Counted from the first letter of the stretch, positions 1 to 7,499 are shown. The stretch: 50,436 bases of DNA from Gammaproteobacteria bacterium (GCA_016218345.1 JACREH010000029.1:1-50436), one strand, 5' to 3'. Numbers and translations: made by a program. Notes: generated by a model from the letters alone, not told the origin.

Positions 1-28
1 ACCTTAGTCCGGCTATATCAAGTTGGGT
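1..28 (+). repeat. 3' part of an integron attC site (upstream cassette)
   Basis: The left edge ends in a GTTGGGT core site (22-28), which fits the R' consensus GTTRRRY. It is preceded by CGGCTATATCAAG, which resembles the conserved 3' half of attC sites such as that of aadA. The GTTGGGT is the exact reverse complement of ACCCAAC at 676-682, as expected when the two are the ends of one cassette. The rest of this attC lies outside the window. Confidence 0.7.
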
Positions 29-40
29 GCCGTCTTCATC

Positions 41-706
41 ATGCTATCTTCAACGAAGAGTTTTTTTTCGCCCACTACAGAGCAGAGCCATGGGCTCGCG
101 GCCCTTGGCGTGCTCCTCCTTCTAGCAGTTTCGGCGTTGTCACTGCTGGCTGCGCCGCTGGTTATGCCAGAGAGTTACTCATGGTTATCGAATACAACTA
201 GTGAGTCCGGCGCACAGGGTGTCGCAGGTGCTTGGCTCGCACGACTCGGGTTTCTCACATTCGGATTGGCGGTGTTGTTGCTGACCGCATCCTTGAGGTC
301 CGTGTGGGCACGTGGCGCGAATTGGCTGCATGCGGCCTTCGGTGTGTTTATGATAGCGACGGCTGCCTTCTCCCATCGACCTTGGGTAGTTGACGCCGCC
401 TTCGATCCTATCGAAGACTTCTTACACTCGTTCACAGCTACGGCGATGGGCTTCGCGTTCGCGTTAGGGGTCTTGGTGCGGTTACTCCAACGAGAAAGGC
501 ACGGCTTGTGCAGTCGGGCATTCGATATTACAGCTCTGGTAACCGCGACCGTCATTCCTATCTTGATGGTCTACCTGCCGACAATGGATGGCCTGGTTCA
601 GCGACTCATGTTTCTAACAGCGTATCTCTGGTATGGAAACGAAGCACTACTAGTTCGTGCGCCTGGAAGAGGAGCACCCAACAAACCCTTGGAGTCGACG
701 CGGTGA
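41..706 (+). CDS. Integron cassette-encoded DUF998-like membrane protein
   Basis: This 221-residue protein is very hydrophobic, with about six predicted membrane segments. The layout and the spacing of the WL..R and H..F..A motifs resemble the DUF998 family of unknown function. The first ATG at 41 is preferred over an upstream in-frame TTG at 23, which lies inside the attC core site. The gene fills a complete integron cassette (23-758), and its last codons (APNKPLESTR, stop at 704-706) run into the attC site, a common arrangement in chromosomal integrons. It is less GC-rich than the genes further right, which agrees with acquisition by transfer. The function is unknown. Cassette genes are usually read from an upstream integron promoter, which is not in view. 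Confidence 0.7.
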   Translation: MLSSTKSFFSPTTEQSHGLAALGVLLLLAVSALSLLAAPLVMPESYSWLSNTTSESGAQGVAGAWLARLGFLTFGLAVLLLTASLRSVWARGANWLHAAFGVFMIATAAFSHRPWVVDAAFDPIEDFLHSFTATAMGFAFALGVLVRLLQRERHGLCSRAFDITALVTATVIPILMVYLPTMDGLVQRLMFLTAYLWYGNEALLVRAPGRGAPNKPLESTR

Positions 707-764
707 TACGGTGCGCCGTTTCCTGTAATGTCTGTGGCCGCGCGGCTTAAGGGTGGCGTTATAC
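676..764 (+). repeat. Integron attC recombination site (89 bp)
   Basis: The site starts with R'' ACCCAAC (676-682) and ends with R' GTTATAC (758-764). Between them the arms AACAAACCCTTGGAGTCGAC and GCCGCGCGGCTTAAGGGTGG are imperfectly complementary and closely resemble the aadA attC arms. R'' is the exact reverse complement of the cassette's own start (GTTGGGT at 22-28), the diagnostic cassette relation. Cassette orientation places any intI/attI to the left, outside the window. ppnP follows directly, so this appears to be the last cassette of the array. Confidence 0.85.
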
Positions 765-809
765 ATTTTTCCGCCCCCATCGTTATCCCCCTAACCACGA
801 GAAATCGCC

Positions 810-1121
810 ATGAGTTTTAAAAACGTCGAAGTCAAAAAGCAGGCCAACGTCTACCACGAAGGCCGCGTGACCAGCCGCACCGTCATCACCCCGCAGGGCG
901 AGATGAAAACCCTCGGTGTCATGCTGCCCGGCGTGTACCGCTTCAGCACCCAGGCGCCCGAGACCATCGACGTCACCCAGGGGCATTGCCGGGTGAAACT
1001 CGCCGACCAGCCGCACTGGGACAACTACCAGGCCGGACAGAGCTTCGATGTCCCGGCCAATTCGCACTTCGAGATCGAGGTCGTGGATCTGTTGGATTAC
1101 GTCTGCCATTTTGGTTCATGA
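810..1121 (+). CDS. ppnP: Pyrimidine/purine nucleoside phosphorylase PpnP
   Basis: This 103-residue protein is full length for the PpnP (YaiE/DUF1255) cupin family. The family phosphorolyses several nucleosides to free base and ribose-1-phosphate in the cytosol. Family features visible are the N-terminal FKNVEVKKQANVY segment, the TPQGEMKTLGVMLPGVYRF core and the C-terminal VPANSHFEIEV...DYVCHF segment that closes the single cupin barrel. The start follows a weak GAGAAA ribosome-binding sequence. The gene is alone, between the end of an integron array and a convergent gene, and may be the first chromosomal gene after the array. Base use is typical of the rest of the window, unlike the cassette. 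Confidence 0.93.
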   Translation: MSFKNVEVKKQANVYHEGRVTSRTVITPQGEMKTLGVMLPGVYRFSTQAPETIDVTQGHCRVKLADQPHWDNYQAGQSFDVPANSHFEIEVVDLLDYVCHFGS

Positions 1122-1204
1122 TTGAACCAAGGGCCACGCGCCCAGGATGGCGCGGTTGTGGTTTCGGTTGAGCAGCTTCACTACCCGGCCGGGAATTCTC
1201 TGAT

Positions 1205-1693
1205 CTATACATAAAGCTCGCGGGCACGATCGAGAAACTCGGCGTAACCGAGATAGTGACTGCCGTCGCAGGAAAAATTCAGCCCCACCAAGCCATTGAT
1301 CACGTTGAGCGAGCCGGAGCGCAGATACATTTGCGGATCCATGCCACGCAGCCGCTTGAACTCGGCAAGCACCAGTGGGATCACGGTTGTCGGCACGACC
1401 GCCATTTGTGTGTAGGCCACGCACGGATAGGCCAAACAGAGATTTGGATCGAGAAACTCCTCTTTGATATGCACGCGGTAACGCAAAGGATCCTGCAACA
1501 ACCATAGAGTGACCTGGCCGCTCGAAAAATGCACCTTGGCGTGAAACACGCCGTGTTTCAGGATCAGGGTTTCGACATGCATGAGCACTTCATCCAGGTG
1601 CGCATCGAACTCGCTGGCGATTCGTTCTTGGTCGAAGACAAACTGTCGAACGGAAGGATCGCCGCGAATTTGCAGCCAGCGTTTTTGCAGCAA
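1205..1693 (-). CDS. Hypothetical protein at the end of the nitrate uptake cluster
   Basis: I do not recognise this 162-residue protein. It has no signal peptide or membrane segment and looks like a mixed alpha/beta cytosolic protein. It starts with TTG, supported by GAGGAAA about seven bases upstream. Notable stretches are an N-terminal charged region, the pattern KVHFSSGQVTLWLLQDPLRY and a Cys-containing middle part (LCLAYPCVAYTQM). It follows the porin by 33 bases on the same strand, so it is probably co-transcribed with the nrt genes. No function is proposed. Confidence 0.6.
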   Translation of the reverse strand: MLQKRWLQIRGDPSVRQFVFDQERIASEFDAHLDEVLMHVETLILKHGVFHAKVHFSSGQVTLWLLQDPLRYRVHIKEEFLDPNLCLAYPCVAYTQMAVVPTTVIPLVLAEFKRLRGMDPQMYLRSGSLNVINGLVGLNFSCDGSHYLGYAEFLDRARELYV

Positions 1694-1726
1694 ACTAATT
1701 TCCTCGTATCAAATCGTGCACCGTGG

Positions 1727-3004
1727 CTAGAACTGCCAGTCGGCCTGTAGCCAGACCTTGTCTATGTCCCTGGCGAGCGCCGCCGGCGCCGGATTACGTG
1801 TCTGGTTCGGGCTGTTGGGATCGCCGTTGTAGGCCGCGTATTTCGCGGTCAGGGTGAGGTTTTTATCGAGCTTCTTCGAGGCCAGGGCGTTCCACTCCGA
1901 GCCATAGCGGTAACCGAGGTTATCGGACGAGTAGTCGTGATAGATCGCGAGCAGATTCACCCCCAGCCATGCGCCGCCCACGCTGATATAGGCGTCCTTG
2001 ATACCGTCCTTCGGCGTGGTCAGAAACTTATCGGCCCAGCCGTTGAACGCGTGCAGCGTGGCGAGCGGCGTGGCGAAGCCGTACACGCCGTCGCCGCTCA
2101 AGAGTTCATAATTGAACTTGATTTGCACACCGCCGAGATCGACACCGAGCATGGCGTAACCGTAGTCGGCGTCAACCGTGGAGGCGCCGTCTTTGTAATC
2201 GCTCTGTTTGGCGTACTCCGCGGTGTACAGCAGTTTCGTGCCGCCGAGCGGATAACCGCCGTCAAAACGCACGCCCAGGGTCTTGTTGGAGGCGGTGATT
2301 GGAAACGGCTGCCCCGGTTCATAATCCAGGAAGTACCCGTAACCGACCAGCGCTCCGGCCTTGAGACCCTTATAGGCGACGTTCAACAACTCACCGTTCA
2401 TCTCCACGTCGCTCAACGTGGGGTGTTTCTCGCTGAAGATACGATTGGCGTTGTCCACGTGCGCGAACGAGATTACCGTGCTCGGTAACGAGCTGTTCAC
2501 AAGCGAGAACGCATCGTAGGTCTGCTCGTTCTGCCGCCAGCCGACGTTGCCGATGAAACGGTGATTGTCATAGATGATGGCCTGGCGGCCGTATTTAAAC
2601 GTGGTCCCGGGAATCCCCTTGAAGCTCAGGTAGGCCTGGTTGACCTCCGTGTCCGCCGGGTCGGCCACCACCGGGTACTGAGTAAGGCCATTGATCGTGC
2701 TGTTGTAACGCTCGTTGCCGACCACGTGCACGTCCTCGAACTGCACAAAGCCGCCGAACCCATGATAGTCGCCGGTGGTATACCCCAGCACGGTGCGCAT
2801 CGTCGAGGCCCCGGCCTTCTCGGCGACGCCCTCCTGGTCGACCCATTCGTAACGGTAACGCAGATTGGCGGACACCTTACCGCCGGTCAGGGCGTCGGCC
2901 AGCGAGTCGGCGGCCGATGCCGGAACGGCGAGTGCCGCCAGACATGCGACCGTCAGTGCGCCGCGAACGAATGGTTGATAGTTGGCGTTGTTATTGCGTT
3001 TCAT
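1727..3004 (-). CDS. Outer-membrane porin, alginate-export/OprD-like, linked to nitrate uptake
   Basis: The 425-residue precursor has a typical Sec signal peptide (residues 1-31, ending VPASAAD). Alternating aromatic/polar beta-strand sequence follows, and the protein ends in a terminal phenylalanine (ADWQF), the usual outer-membrane beta-barrel signature. Motifs such as NLRYRYEWVDQEG and NQAYLSFKGIPGTTFKYGRQ resemble the alginate-export porin superfamily. The start ATG has a GGGAG ribosome-binding site eleven bases upstream. It lies 53 bases downstream of nrtD on the same strand, so it may let nitrate or nitrite cross the outer membrane. The substrate is inferred from context only. Confidence 0.75.
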   Translation of the reverse strand: MKRNNNANYQPFVRGALTVACLAALAVPASAADSLADALTGGKVSANLRYRYEWVDQEGVAEKAGASTMRTVLGYTTGDYHGFGGFVQFEDVHVVGNERYNSTINGLTQYPVVADPADTEVNQAYLSFKGIPGTTFKYGRQAIIYDNHRFIGNVGWRQNEQTYDAFSLVNSSLPSTVISFAHVDNANRIFSEKHPTLSDVEMNGELLNVAYKGLKAGALVGYGYFLDYEPGQPFPITASNKTLGVRFDGGYPLGGTKLLYTAEYAKQSDYKDGASTVDADYGYAMLGVDLGGVQIKFNYELLSGDGVYGFATPLATLHAFNGWADKFLTTPKDGIKDAYISVGGAWLGVNLLAIYHDYSSDNLGYRYGSEWNALASKKLDKNLTLTAKYAAYNGDPNSPNQTRNPAPAALARDIDKVWLQADWQF

Positions 3005-3057
3005 GAAAAAAATCTCCCGAGTTTGAATTGGACATGGTTATCGCCGGAACGAATTGC

Positions 3058-3849
3058 TTACGCGGCCCGGTCTTGGCGTTCGTACAGAAACCGCAACACT
3101 TCGCCGCGCAGACACAAGTAGCGCGGGTCCTGAAGCAGTTCCAGACGCTGGCGGGGCCGCGGCAAATCGATGTCGAGAATCTGGCCGATGGTCGCGGCCG
3201 GGCCGTTGGTCATCATCACGATACGGTCGGACAGCAGCACCGCCTCGTCCACGTCGTGCGTTACCATGATCGTGGTGCAGCCGGTGGCGGCGACGATGCG
3301 CAGGATCTCGTCTTGCAAATGGGCGCGGGTGAGCGCGTCGAGCGCCCCGAGCGGCTCGTCCAGCAGCAGCACCTTGGGTTGCATGGACAGCGCGCGGGCG
3401 ATGCCGACGCGCTGCTTCATGCCGCCCGAGATCTCGTGCGGGTACTTGTGCGCGGCGTGCACCAGGCCCACCAGTTCCAGGGCCTCGTGGGTGCGGCGCT
3501 GCAAATCGGCCTTGGCTTCCTGGGACTTGAACACGCGTTCGACCGCGAGATAGACGTTCTCGAAACAGGTCATCCACGGCAACAGCGAGTGATTCTGGAA
3601 CACCACCGAGCGATCCGGCCCGGGCCCGGCGATCTCGCGGCCGGCGCACACCAGCACGCCGCCCGAGGACTCGGTAAGCCCGGAGATCAGATTCAGCAGC
3701 GTCGACTTGCCGCAGCCCGAATGGCCGATGATCGACACGAACTCGCCCTGGCGAACGGCGAGATTCACGTCACGCAGCGCCACGAACCGGCCGCTGCGAG
3801 TGTCGAACACCTTCTGGACGTTTTCCAGCAATACGTAACGTTGTTCCAC
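3058..3849 (-). CDS. nrtD: Nitrate ABC transporter ATP-binding protein NrtD
   Basis: This 263-residue cytoplasmic ATPase powers nitrate import with the NrtB permease. Seen in order are Walker A GHSGCGKS, a Q-loop (VVFQNHSLLPW), the ABC signature SGGMKQR, Walker B VLLLDEPLGALD and the switch histidine in VTHDVDEA. The DVDEAVLLSDRIVMMTNGPAA stretch is characteristic of the nitrate/sulfonate/taurine subfamily. The length is that of a single-domain NrtD, not the NrtC fusion with an extra binding domain. The gene follows nrtB after three bases, so translation is probably coupled. Aliphatic sulfonate transport is the main alternative, but the adjacent NrtA and ANTAR leader favour nitrate. Confidence 0.9.
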   Translation of the reverse strand: MEQRYVLLENVQKVFDTRSGRFVALRDVNLAVRQGEFVSIIGHSGCGKSTLLNLISGLTESSGGVLVCAGREIAGPGPDRSVVFQNHSLLPWMTCFENVYLAVERVFKSQEAKADLQRRTHEALELVGLVHAAHKYPHEISGGMKQRVGIARALSMQPKVLLLDEPLGALDALTRAHLQDEILRIVAATGCTTIMVTHDVDEAVLLSDRIVMMTNGPAATIGQILDIDLPRPRQRLELLQDPRYLCLRGEVLRFLYERQDRAA

Positions 3850-3852
3850 GGT

Positions 3853-4752
3853 TCACCCCTGATATTCGAAGCGTTTGGCGACCAGCACCAGCGCCTGCTC
3901 TAGCAGCAGACCGACGATGCCGACCACGAAGATCGCGATGATGATGTGTTCGACGTTGAGGTTGTTCCACTCGTCCCACACCCAGAAACCGAGGCCCACG
4001 CCGCCGGTGAGCATCTCGGCCGCGACGATCACCAGCCAGGCGACGCCGATGGACAGGCGCACACCGGTCAGCATGTACGGCAGCACCGCCGGGAACAGGA
4101 TCTTGCTGAACACCTTCCATTCGTTGAGCCGCAGCACCCGCGCCACATTCAAATAGTCCTGCGGCACGCGCGTCACGCCCACGGCGGTGTTGATGATCAT
4201 CGGCCAGATGCTGGAGATGAAAATCACCCAGATCGCCGCCGGCTGTGCCTCCTTGAACACGTACAGGCCGATCGGCAACCAGGCGAGCGGCGACACCGGT
4301 CGCAGCAGGCTGATGATCGGCGCGCTCATCCGGTTCAGAAAAGTGAACCGGCCGATCATGAAACCGAACGGAATGCCGATCAGCGCCGCCAGGCCGAAGC
4401 CGATCGCGACACGCGCCAGCGAATGCAGCACATTCCAGCCGATGCCCTGGTCGTTCGGACCGTTCTGATAGAACGGATTGCCGAACACTTGCTGCGCCGA
4501 ATCCCAGGTCTTGACCGGTCCGGGCAGACCGCTGAGCGTGGAGATTTGCGCCCACAGCAGCACGAACAGCACCAGCCCGAGCGCCGGTGGCACAACGTAG
4601 CGCAGCGCCGCCAGTAATTGCGGGGCATAGCGCGGCAACAACGGCAGGTTTTTTTGGACCGCCGCCGCTGCACCGGCCTCCACGGCCGGCGCGGCGTGCG
4701 CATCCACGTGCTTCGACATTTCTACCTTCGCCTTCAGTTTCACAACCGCCAT
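3853..4752 (-). CDS. nrtB: Nitrate ABC transporter permease NrtB
   Basis: The 299-residue inner-membrane subunit belongs to the binding-protein-dependent permease family (BPD_transp_1). About 50 polar, alanine-rich residues come first, then roughly six membrane segments. The cytoplasmic EAA-like loop appears around VARVLRLNEWKVFSKILFPA. The segment SLLRPVSPLAWLPIGLYVF is typical of nitrate/taurine permeases. It is 18 bases downstream of nrtA and three bases upstream of nrtD, forming the usual nrtA-nrtB-nrtD transport unit. Confidence 0.9.
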   Translation of the reverse strand: MAVVKLKAKVEMSKHVDAHAAPAVEAGAAAAVQKNLPLLPRYAPQLLAALRYVVPPALGLVLFVLLWAQISTLSGLPGPVKTWDSAQQVFGNPFYQNGPNDQGIGWNVLHSLARVAIGFGLAALIGIPFGFMIGRFTFLNRMSAPIISLLRPVSPLAWLPIGLYVFKEAQPAAIWVIFISSIWPMIINTAVGVTRVPQDYLNVARVLRLNEWKVFSKILFPAVLPYMLTGVRLSIGVAWLVIVAAEMLTGGVGLGFWVWDEWNNLNVEHIIIAIFVVGIVGLLLEQALVLVAKRFEYQG

Positions 4753-4770
4753 GACACGCCCTCCTCTCGT

Positions 4771-6036
4771 TTACGCCTTGACCTTGAAACCGTTGGCATA
4801 GGCCTTCGGGTCCTTGCCGTCCCACACCACGCCGTCGATCAGCTTGCTCACGCGCATCGGGTTGGACGGCACCGGCACCTTGGCCAGCGCCGCGGCTTGT
4901 TTGTAGAATTCGATCTGGTTCACCTGCTTGGCGACAGCGAGATAGTCCGGATCGGTCTTGAGCAGGCCCCAGCGCTTGTGCTGGGTCAGGAACCACATGC
5001 CGTCCGACAGGTGCGGGAAGTTCACGAATCCGTCGTTGTAGAACTTCATGTAATTGGGATCCTTCCAGCTCTTGCCGTTGCCGTTGTCGTAATCGCCCAG
5101 GAAACGTCCGAGGATCACCTCTTCCGGCGCGTTCACATATGACTTGCTGGCGATGATCTGGGCCACCTTGGCGCGGTTGGCGGTGGCATCGATGAACTTC
5201 GAGGCCTCAAGGACCGCCGCCATCATGGCGCGCGTGGTGTTCGGATATTTTTTGGTGAACTCCAGACTCGTGCCCAACACCTTTTCAGGATGATCCTTCC
5301 AGAGATCCTGGGTGGTGATGGCGGTGAAACCGATCTTGTCGTAGATGGCGCGCGCCCCCCACGGCTCGCCGACGCAGTAACCGTCCATGTTGCCGACGCG
5401 CATGTTGGCCACCATCTGCGGCGGCGGCACGACGATGGTCTTGACGTCGGTCATCGGGTTGATGCCGTAGGTCGCCAACCAGTAATAAAGCTCCATGGCG
5501 TGCGTGCCGGTCGGGAAGGTCTGGGCAAAGGTGTACTCGCGCTTCTCCTTGGCGATCAGCGCCTTGAGCTTGGCGCCGTCGGTGGCGCCTTTTTCCTTGA
5601 GCTGATTGGAGAGCGTGATCGCCTGGCCGTTGTGATTGAGTCCCATGAGCACGGCCATGTCTTTCTTCGGCCCGCCGACGCCGAGCTGCACGCCGTAGAT
5701 CAGGCCGTAGAGCACGTGCGCAGCATCGAGCTCGCCGTTCACGAGCTTGTCGCGCACCGCCGCCCAGCTGGCCTCCTTGCTCGGCGTGATCTTGATGCCG
5801 TACTTCTTGTCGAAGCCCATCTCCGAGGCGATCACCACGCTCGCGCAGTCGGTGAGCGGAATGAAGCCGATCTTGACCTCGGTCTTCTCCGGCGCGTCCG
5901 AGCCCGCCGCCCAGGCGCCGGCGCGCAGCCCCGGCGTCAGTCCGGACAACCCGGCGGCGCCGAGCGCCGCGGCACCGGCCTTGAGAAATCCGCGGCGCGA
6001 CAGACCGCCGTTGTTCGTGTCTTTTTTGCGTTGCAT
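4771..6036 (-). CDS. nrtA: Periplasmic nitrate-binding protein NrtA, Tat-exported
   Basis: This 421-residue substrate-binding protein captures nitrate for NrtBD. The N-terminus carries a twin-arginine signal (SRRGFLKAGAAALG, residues 13-26), so it is probably exported folded. The mature part begins with the NrtA/NasF motif VKIGFIPLTDCASVVIASEMGFD and contains LYGLIYGVQLGVGGPKKDM and the C-terminal KRWGLLKTDPDYLAVAKQVN. The start ATG follows the CGGAG of the leader. Expression should depend on the sigma-54 promoter and on antitermination in the 5' leader. A role as the cytoplasmic nitrate sensor NasS is unlikely because of the Tat signal. Confidence 0.92.
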   Translation of the reverse strand: MQRKKDTNNGGLSRRGFLKAGAAALGAAGLSGLTPGLRAGAWAAGSDAPEKTEVKIGFIPLTDCASVVIASEMGFDKKYGIKITPSKEASWAAVRDKLVNGELDAAHVLYGLIYGVQLGVGGPKKDMAVLMGLNHNGQAITLSNQLKEKGATDGAKLKALIAKEKREYTFAQTFPTGTHAMELYYWLATYGINPMTDVKTIVVPPPQMVANMRVGNMDGYCVGEPWGARAIYDKIGFTAITTQDLWKDHPEKVLGTSLEFTKKYPNTTRAMMAAVLEASKFIDATANRAKVAQIIASKSYVNAPEEVILGRFLGDYDNGNGKSWKDPNYMKFYNDGFVNFPHLSDGMWFLTQHKRWGLLKTDPDYLAVAKQVNQIEFYKQAAALAKVPVPSNPMRVSKLIDGVVWDGKDPKAYANGFKVKA

Positions 6037-6053
6037 GTCATTCTCCGATTGTG

Positions 6054-6106
6054 AAAAATAAAAAGGCGCCCATCCCCCCGAGATAGCTCTCGGATTGATG
6101 GACGCC
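6054..6106 (-). terminator. Intrinsic terminator (attenuator) in the nrtA leader
   Basis: Read on the minus strand, GGCGTCCATC (6106-6097) pairs over ten positions with GATGGGCGCC (6074-6065). A smaller hairpin (CCGAGA-GCTA-TCTCGG) lies inside, and the U-rich tail TTTTTATTTTT (6064-6054) follows at once. It ends only 17 bases before the nrtA start codon, so it works as an attenuator. Its 5' arm shares bases with the second ANTAR hairpin (6099-6114), so the two structures exclude each other. Confidence 0.9.
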
Positions 6107-6137
6107 GTTGTCCAGTTTGCCGGCCGCCGTTGGCCGG
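6099..6137 (-). promoter_or_regulatory. ANTAR-responsive RNA: two hairpins with identical AACGGC loops
   Basis: On the transcribed minus strand, P1 (6137-6120) is CCGGCC-AACGGC-GGCCGG and P2 (6114-6099) is TGGAC-AACGGC-GTCCA, separated by five bases. Both loops are six bases long with A at position 1 and G at position 4, the known recognition signature of ANTAR antiterminators such as NasR, NasT, AmiR and EutV. The 3' arm of P2 is part of the terminator stem, so ANTAR binding would release the terminator and allow nrtABD transcription. Two ANTAR proteins are encoded immediately upstream. Confidence 0.92.
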
Positions 6138-6153
6138 GCTTATCTAGTGCGTT

Positions 6154-6169
6154 AGCAAATCGCGTGCCA
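6154..6169 (-). promoter_or_regulatory. Sigma-54 (RpoN) promoter of the nrt operon
   Basis: The minus strand reads TGGCACGCGATTTGCT, an exact match to the -24/-12 consensus TGGCACG-N4-TTGCW. Transcription would start near 6143, a few bases before ANTAR hairpin P1. RpoN itself is encoded at 13277-14779. Confidence 0.88.
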
Positions 6170-6231
6170 CTGTCTGTACCCGCGGAATCAGCGGTTTCCC
6201 AGACTGTTCCTGTCCAACCGACCGGCTCCGT

Positions 6232-6248
6232 TGCACCACTTCGGTGAG
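6232..6248. promoter_or_regulatory. Candidate NtrC binding site
   Basis: TGCACC-ACTTC-GGTGAG closely matches the NtrC dyad GCACC-N5-GGTGC, with one mismatch at the end. It sits about 95 bases upstream of the predicted start site, a normal place for a sigma-54 enhancer. Only one clear site was found, whereas NtrC enhancers often have two. Confidence 0.55.
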
Positions 6249-6291
6249 CCGAATCCGTCGGCGCTTGAAAATGGCGCAGCGGGCAGCCTGC

Positions 6292-6912
6292 TTATACCTG
6301 CGTCAGCAATTCCTCGGCGGCGACGATGACCTGGGCCACGTCGAGCAACCGTTTGCCGCGATCCATCGCCAGTTTGCGCAACGCCCGGTAGGCCTCGTCC
6401 TCGGTGCAACCGCGCTGCCGCATCACGATGCCCTTGGCGCGCTCGATGAGTTTGCGCTCGGTTAGGTTGGCGTTGGCCTTCTCCAGGTCGCGCTTGAGGA
6501 TCTGATACTCCCGGAAACGCGCGATCGCCACGTCGATCACCGGCTTGATCCGCTCGCTCGCCAGGCCGCGCACCACGTAGGCGCTGACCCCGGCCTGCAT
6601 GGCGGCGCGAATCTTGGCGCTGTCCTCGTCGTGAGTGAAGATCACCACCGGGCGCGGCTGGTCGCGGCTGATGCAGCACAGATGCTCGAGCGTGTCGCGA
6701 TCCGGGGACTCCGTGTCGATGATGATCACGTCCGGCTGGTGCTCGCGCACCTGCGCCGACAGATCGCCGCCCGCCCCCGCGCAGCACACCACGCGATAGC
6801 CGGCGTCCAGCAGAGCGTGTTCCAGAAACACCGCGCGCTTGGAGCTTTCGTCCACCAGCATTACCTGCATCCCGGCTGTGCCCGGCCCGGTGCCGCCGTC
6901 GTGCGCGATCAT
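6292..6912 (-). CDS. nasT: NasT-type ANTAR antitermination regulator
   Basis: This 206-residue response-regulator-like protein has a receiver domain followed by an ANTAR RNA-binding domain. The receiver retains the acidic pocket (VMLVDE) and an Asp in the acceptor position (DVIIIDTESPDRDTL, D66). It then shows THDEDSAKIRAAMQAGVSAY. The C-terminal ANTAR domain contains ERKLIERAKGIVM and EAYRALRKLAMD. NasT proteins relieve termination in nitrate assimilation leaders, and the matching RNA target lies about 150 bases downstream. The ATG at 6912 overlaps the upstream stop (ATGA); ATG 6870 is an alternative that would remove 14 residues. The usual inhibitory partner NasS is not in the window. Confidence 0.9.
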   Translation of the reverse strand: MIAHDGGTGPGTAGMQVMLVDESSKRAVFLEHALLDAGYRVVCCAGAGGDLSAQVREHQPDVIIIDTESPDRDTLEHLCCISRDQPRPVVIFTHDEDSAKIRAAMQAGVSAYVVRGLASERIKPVIDVAIARFREYQILKRDLEKANANLTERKLIERAKGIVMRQRGCTEDEAYRALRKLAMDRGKRLLDVAQVIVAAEELLTQV

Positions 6913-7499
6913 TTCTGCGAGACCAGCAGTCGCTCGACCGTCACGACGTTGTGCGAGATTTCTCCCAGGCGTTTGCCGTTTTCCAAGGCCATCTTGCGCA
7001 GCGCCGCGTGCGCCGCATGATCCGACAGGTTGCGGCGCTGCATCAGAATACCCTTGGCTCGCTCGATCATGCGACGCTCGGCGAGCTTGGCCAGCGCCTC
7101 GTCGCGCTGGTTGCGCAACGACTGGAGTTCGGCAAACCGCGCGAATGCCGCCTCCAGCACCGACGCGATGCGCGCGGCCTGGAAACCGTCGACCACATAG
7201 GAGCTCACCCCGGCCTTTATCGCCGCACGGGTGGCCTGGCTGTCGCTGCGCGCGGCGAACACCACCACCGCGCACGGCAGCTGCTCGTCCAGCCGGCGCA
7301 GTTGTTCTAGGAAGTCGGGCGACGGCGCGGCCAGTTCGGCAATAACCGCATCCGGCCGCGCGCTTTGCGCGTAGAACAGCAGATCGTCGTCCGGGCCGAT
7401 GGTGGCCACCACCCGGTGGCGCGCCGCCGCCAGCGCCCGCTCGATCTGCAGGGCGCGTTCGTGGCGTTCGGTGACCAGCAGAATTCGTAATCGCATCAT
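6909..7499 (-). CDS. Second ANTAR regulator, receiver acceptor Asp replaced by Glu
   Basis: This 196-residue paralogue of the next gene has a receiver-like domain (residues 1-125) and an ANTAR domain (about 135-196, ERRMIERAKGILMQRR...AALRKMALENGKRL). At the position of the phospho-acceptor aspartate it has glutamate (DAVIAELAAPS, E55), and the acidic pocket LVTE is reduced, so normal phosphorylation is unlikely. The Met-Met start at 7499/7496 is preferred; an in-frame GTG at 7553 would add 18 residues. Its stop overlaps the start of nasT. Possible roles are a constitutive antiterminator, a heterodimer partner for NasT or a competitor. Confidence 0.85.
   Translation of the reverse strand: MMRLRILLVTERHERALQIERALAAARHRVVATIGPDDDLLFYAQSARPDAVIAELAAPSPDFLEQLRRLDEQLPCAVVVFAARSDSQATRAAIKAGVSSYVVDGFQAARIASVLEAAFARFAELQSLRNQRDEALAKLAERRMIERAKGILMQRRNLSDHAAHAALRKMALENGKRLGEISHNVVTVERLLVSQK

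Noticed and set aside
4771-6036. The nitrate-binding protein as the cytoplasmic sensor NasS
   Set aside because: It has a clear twin-arginine export signal and is adjacent to the permease.
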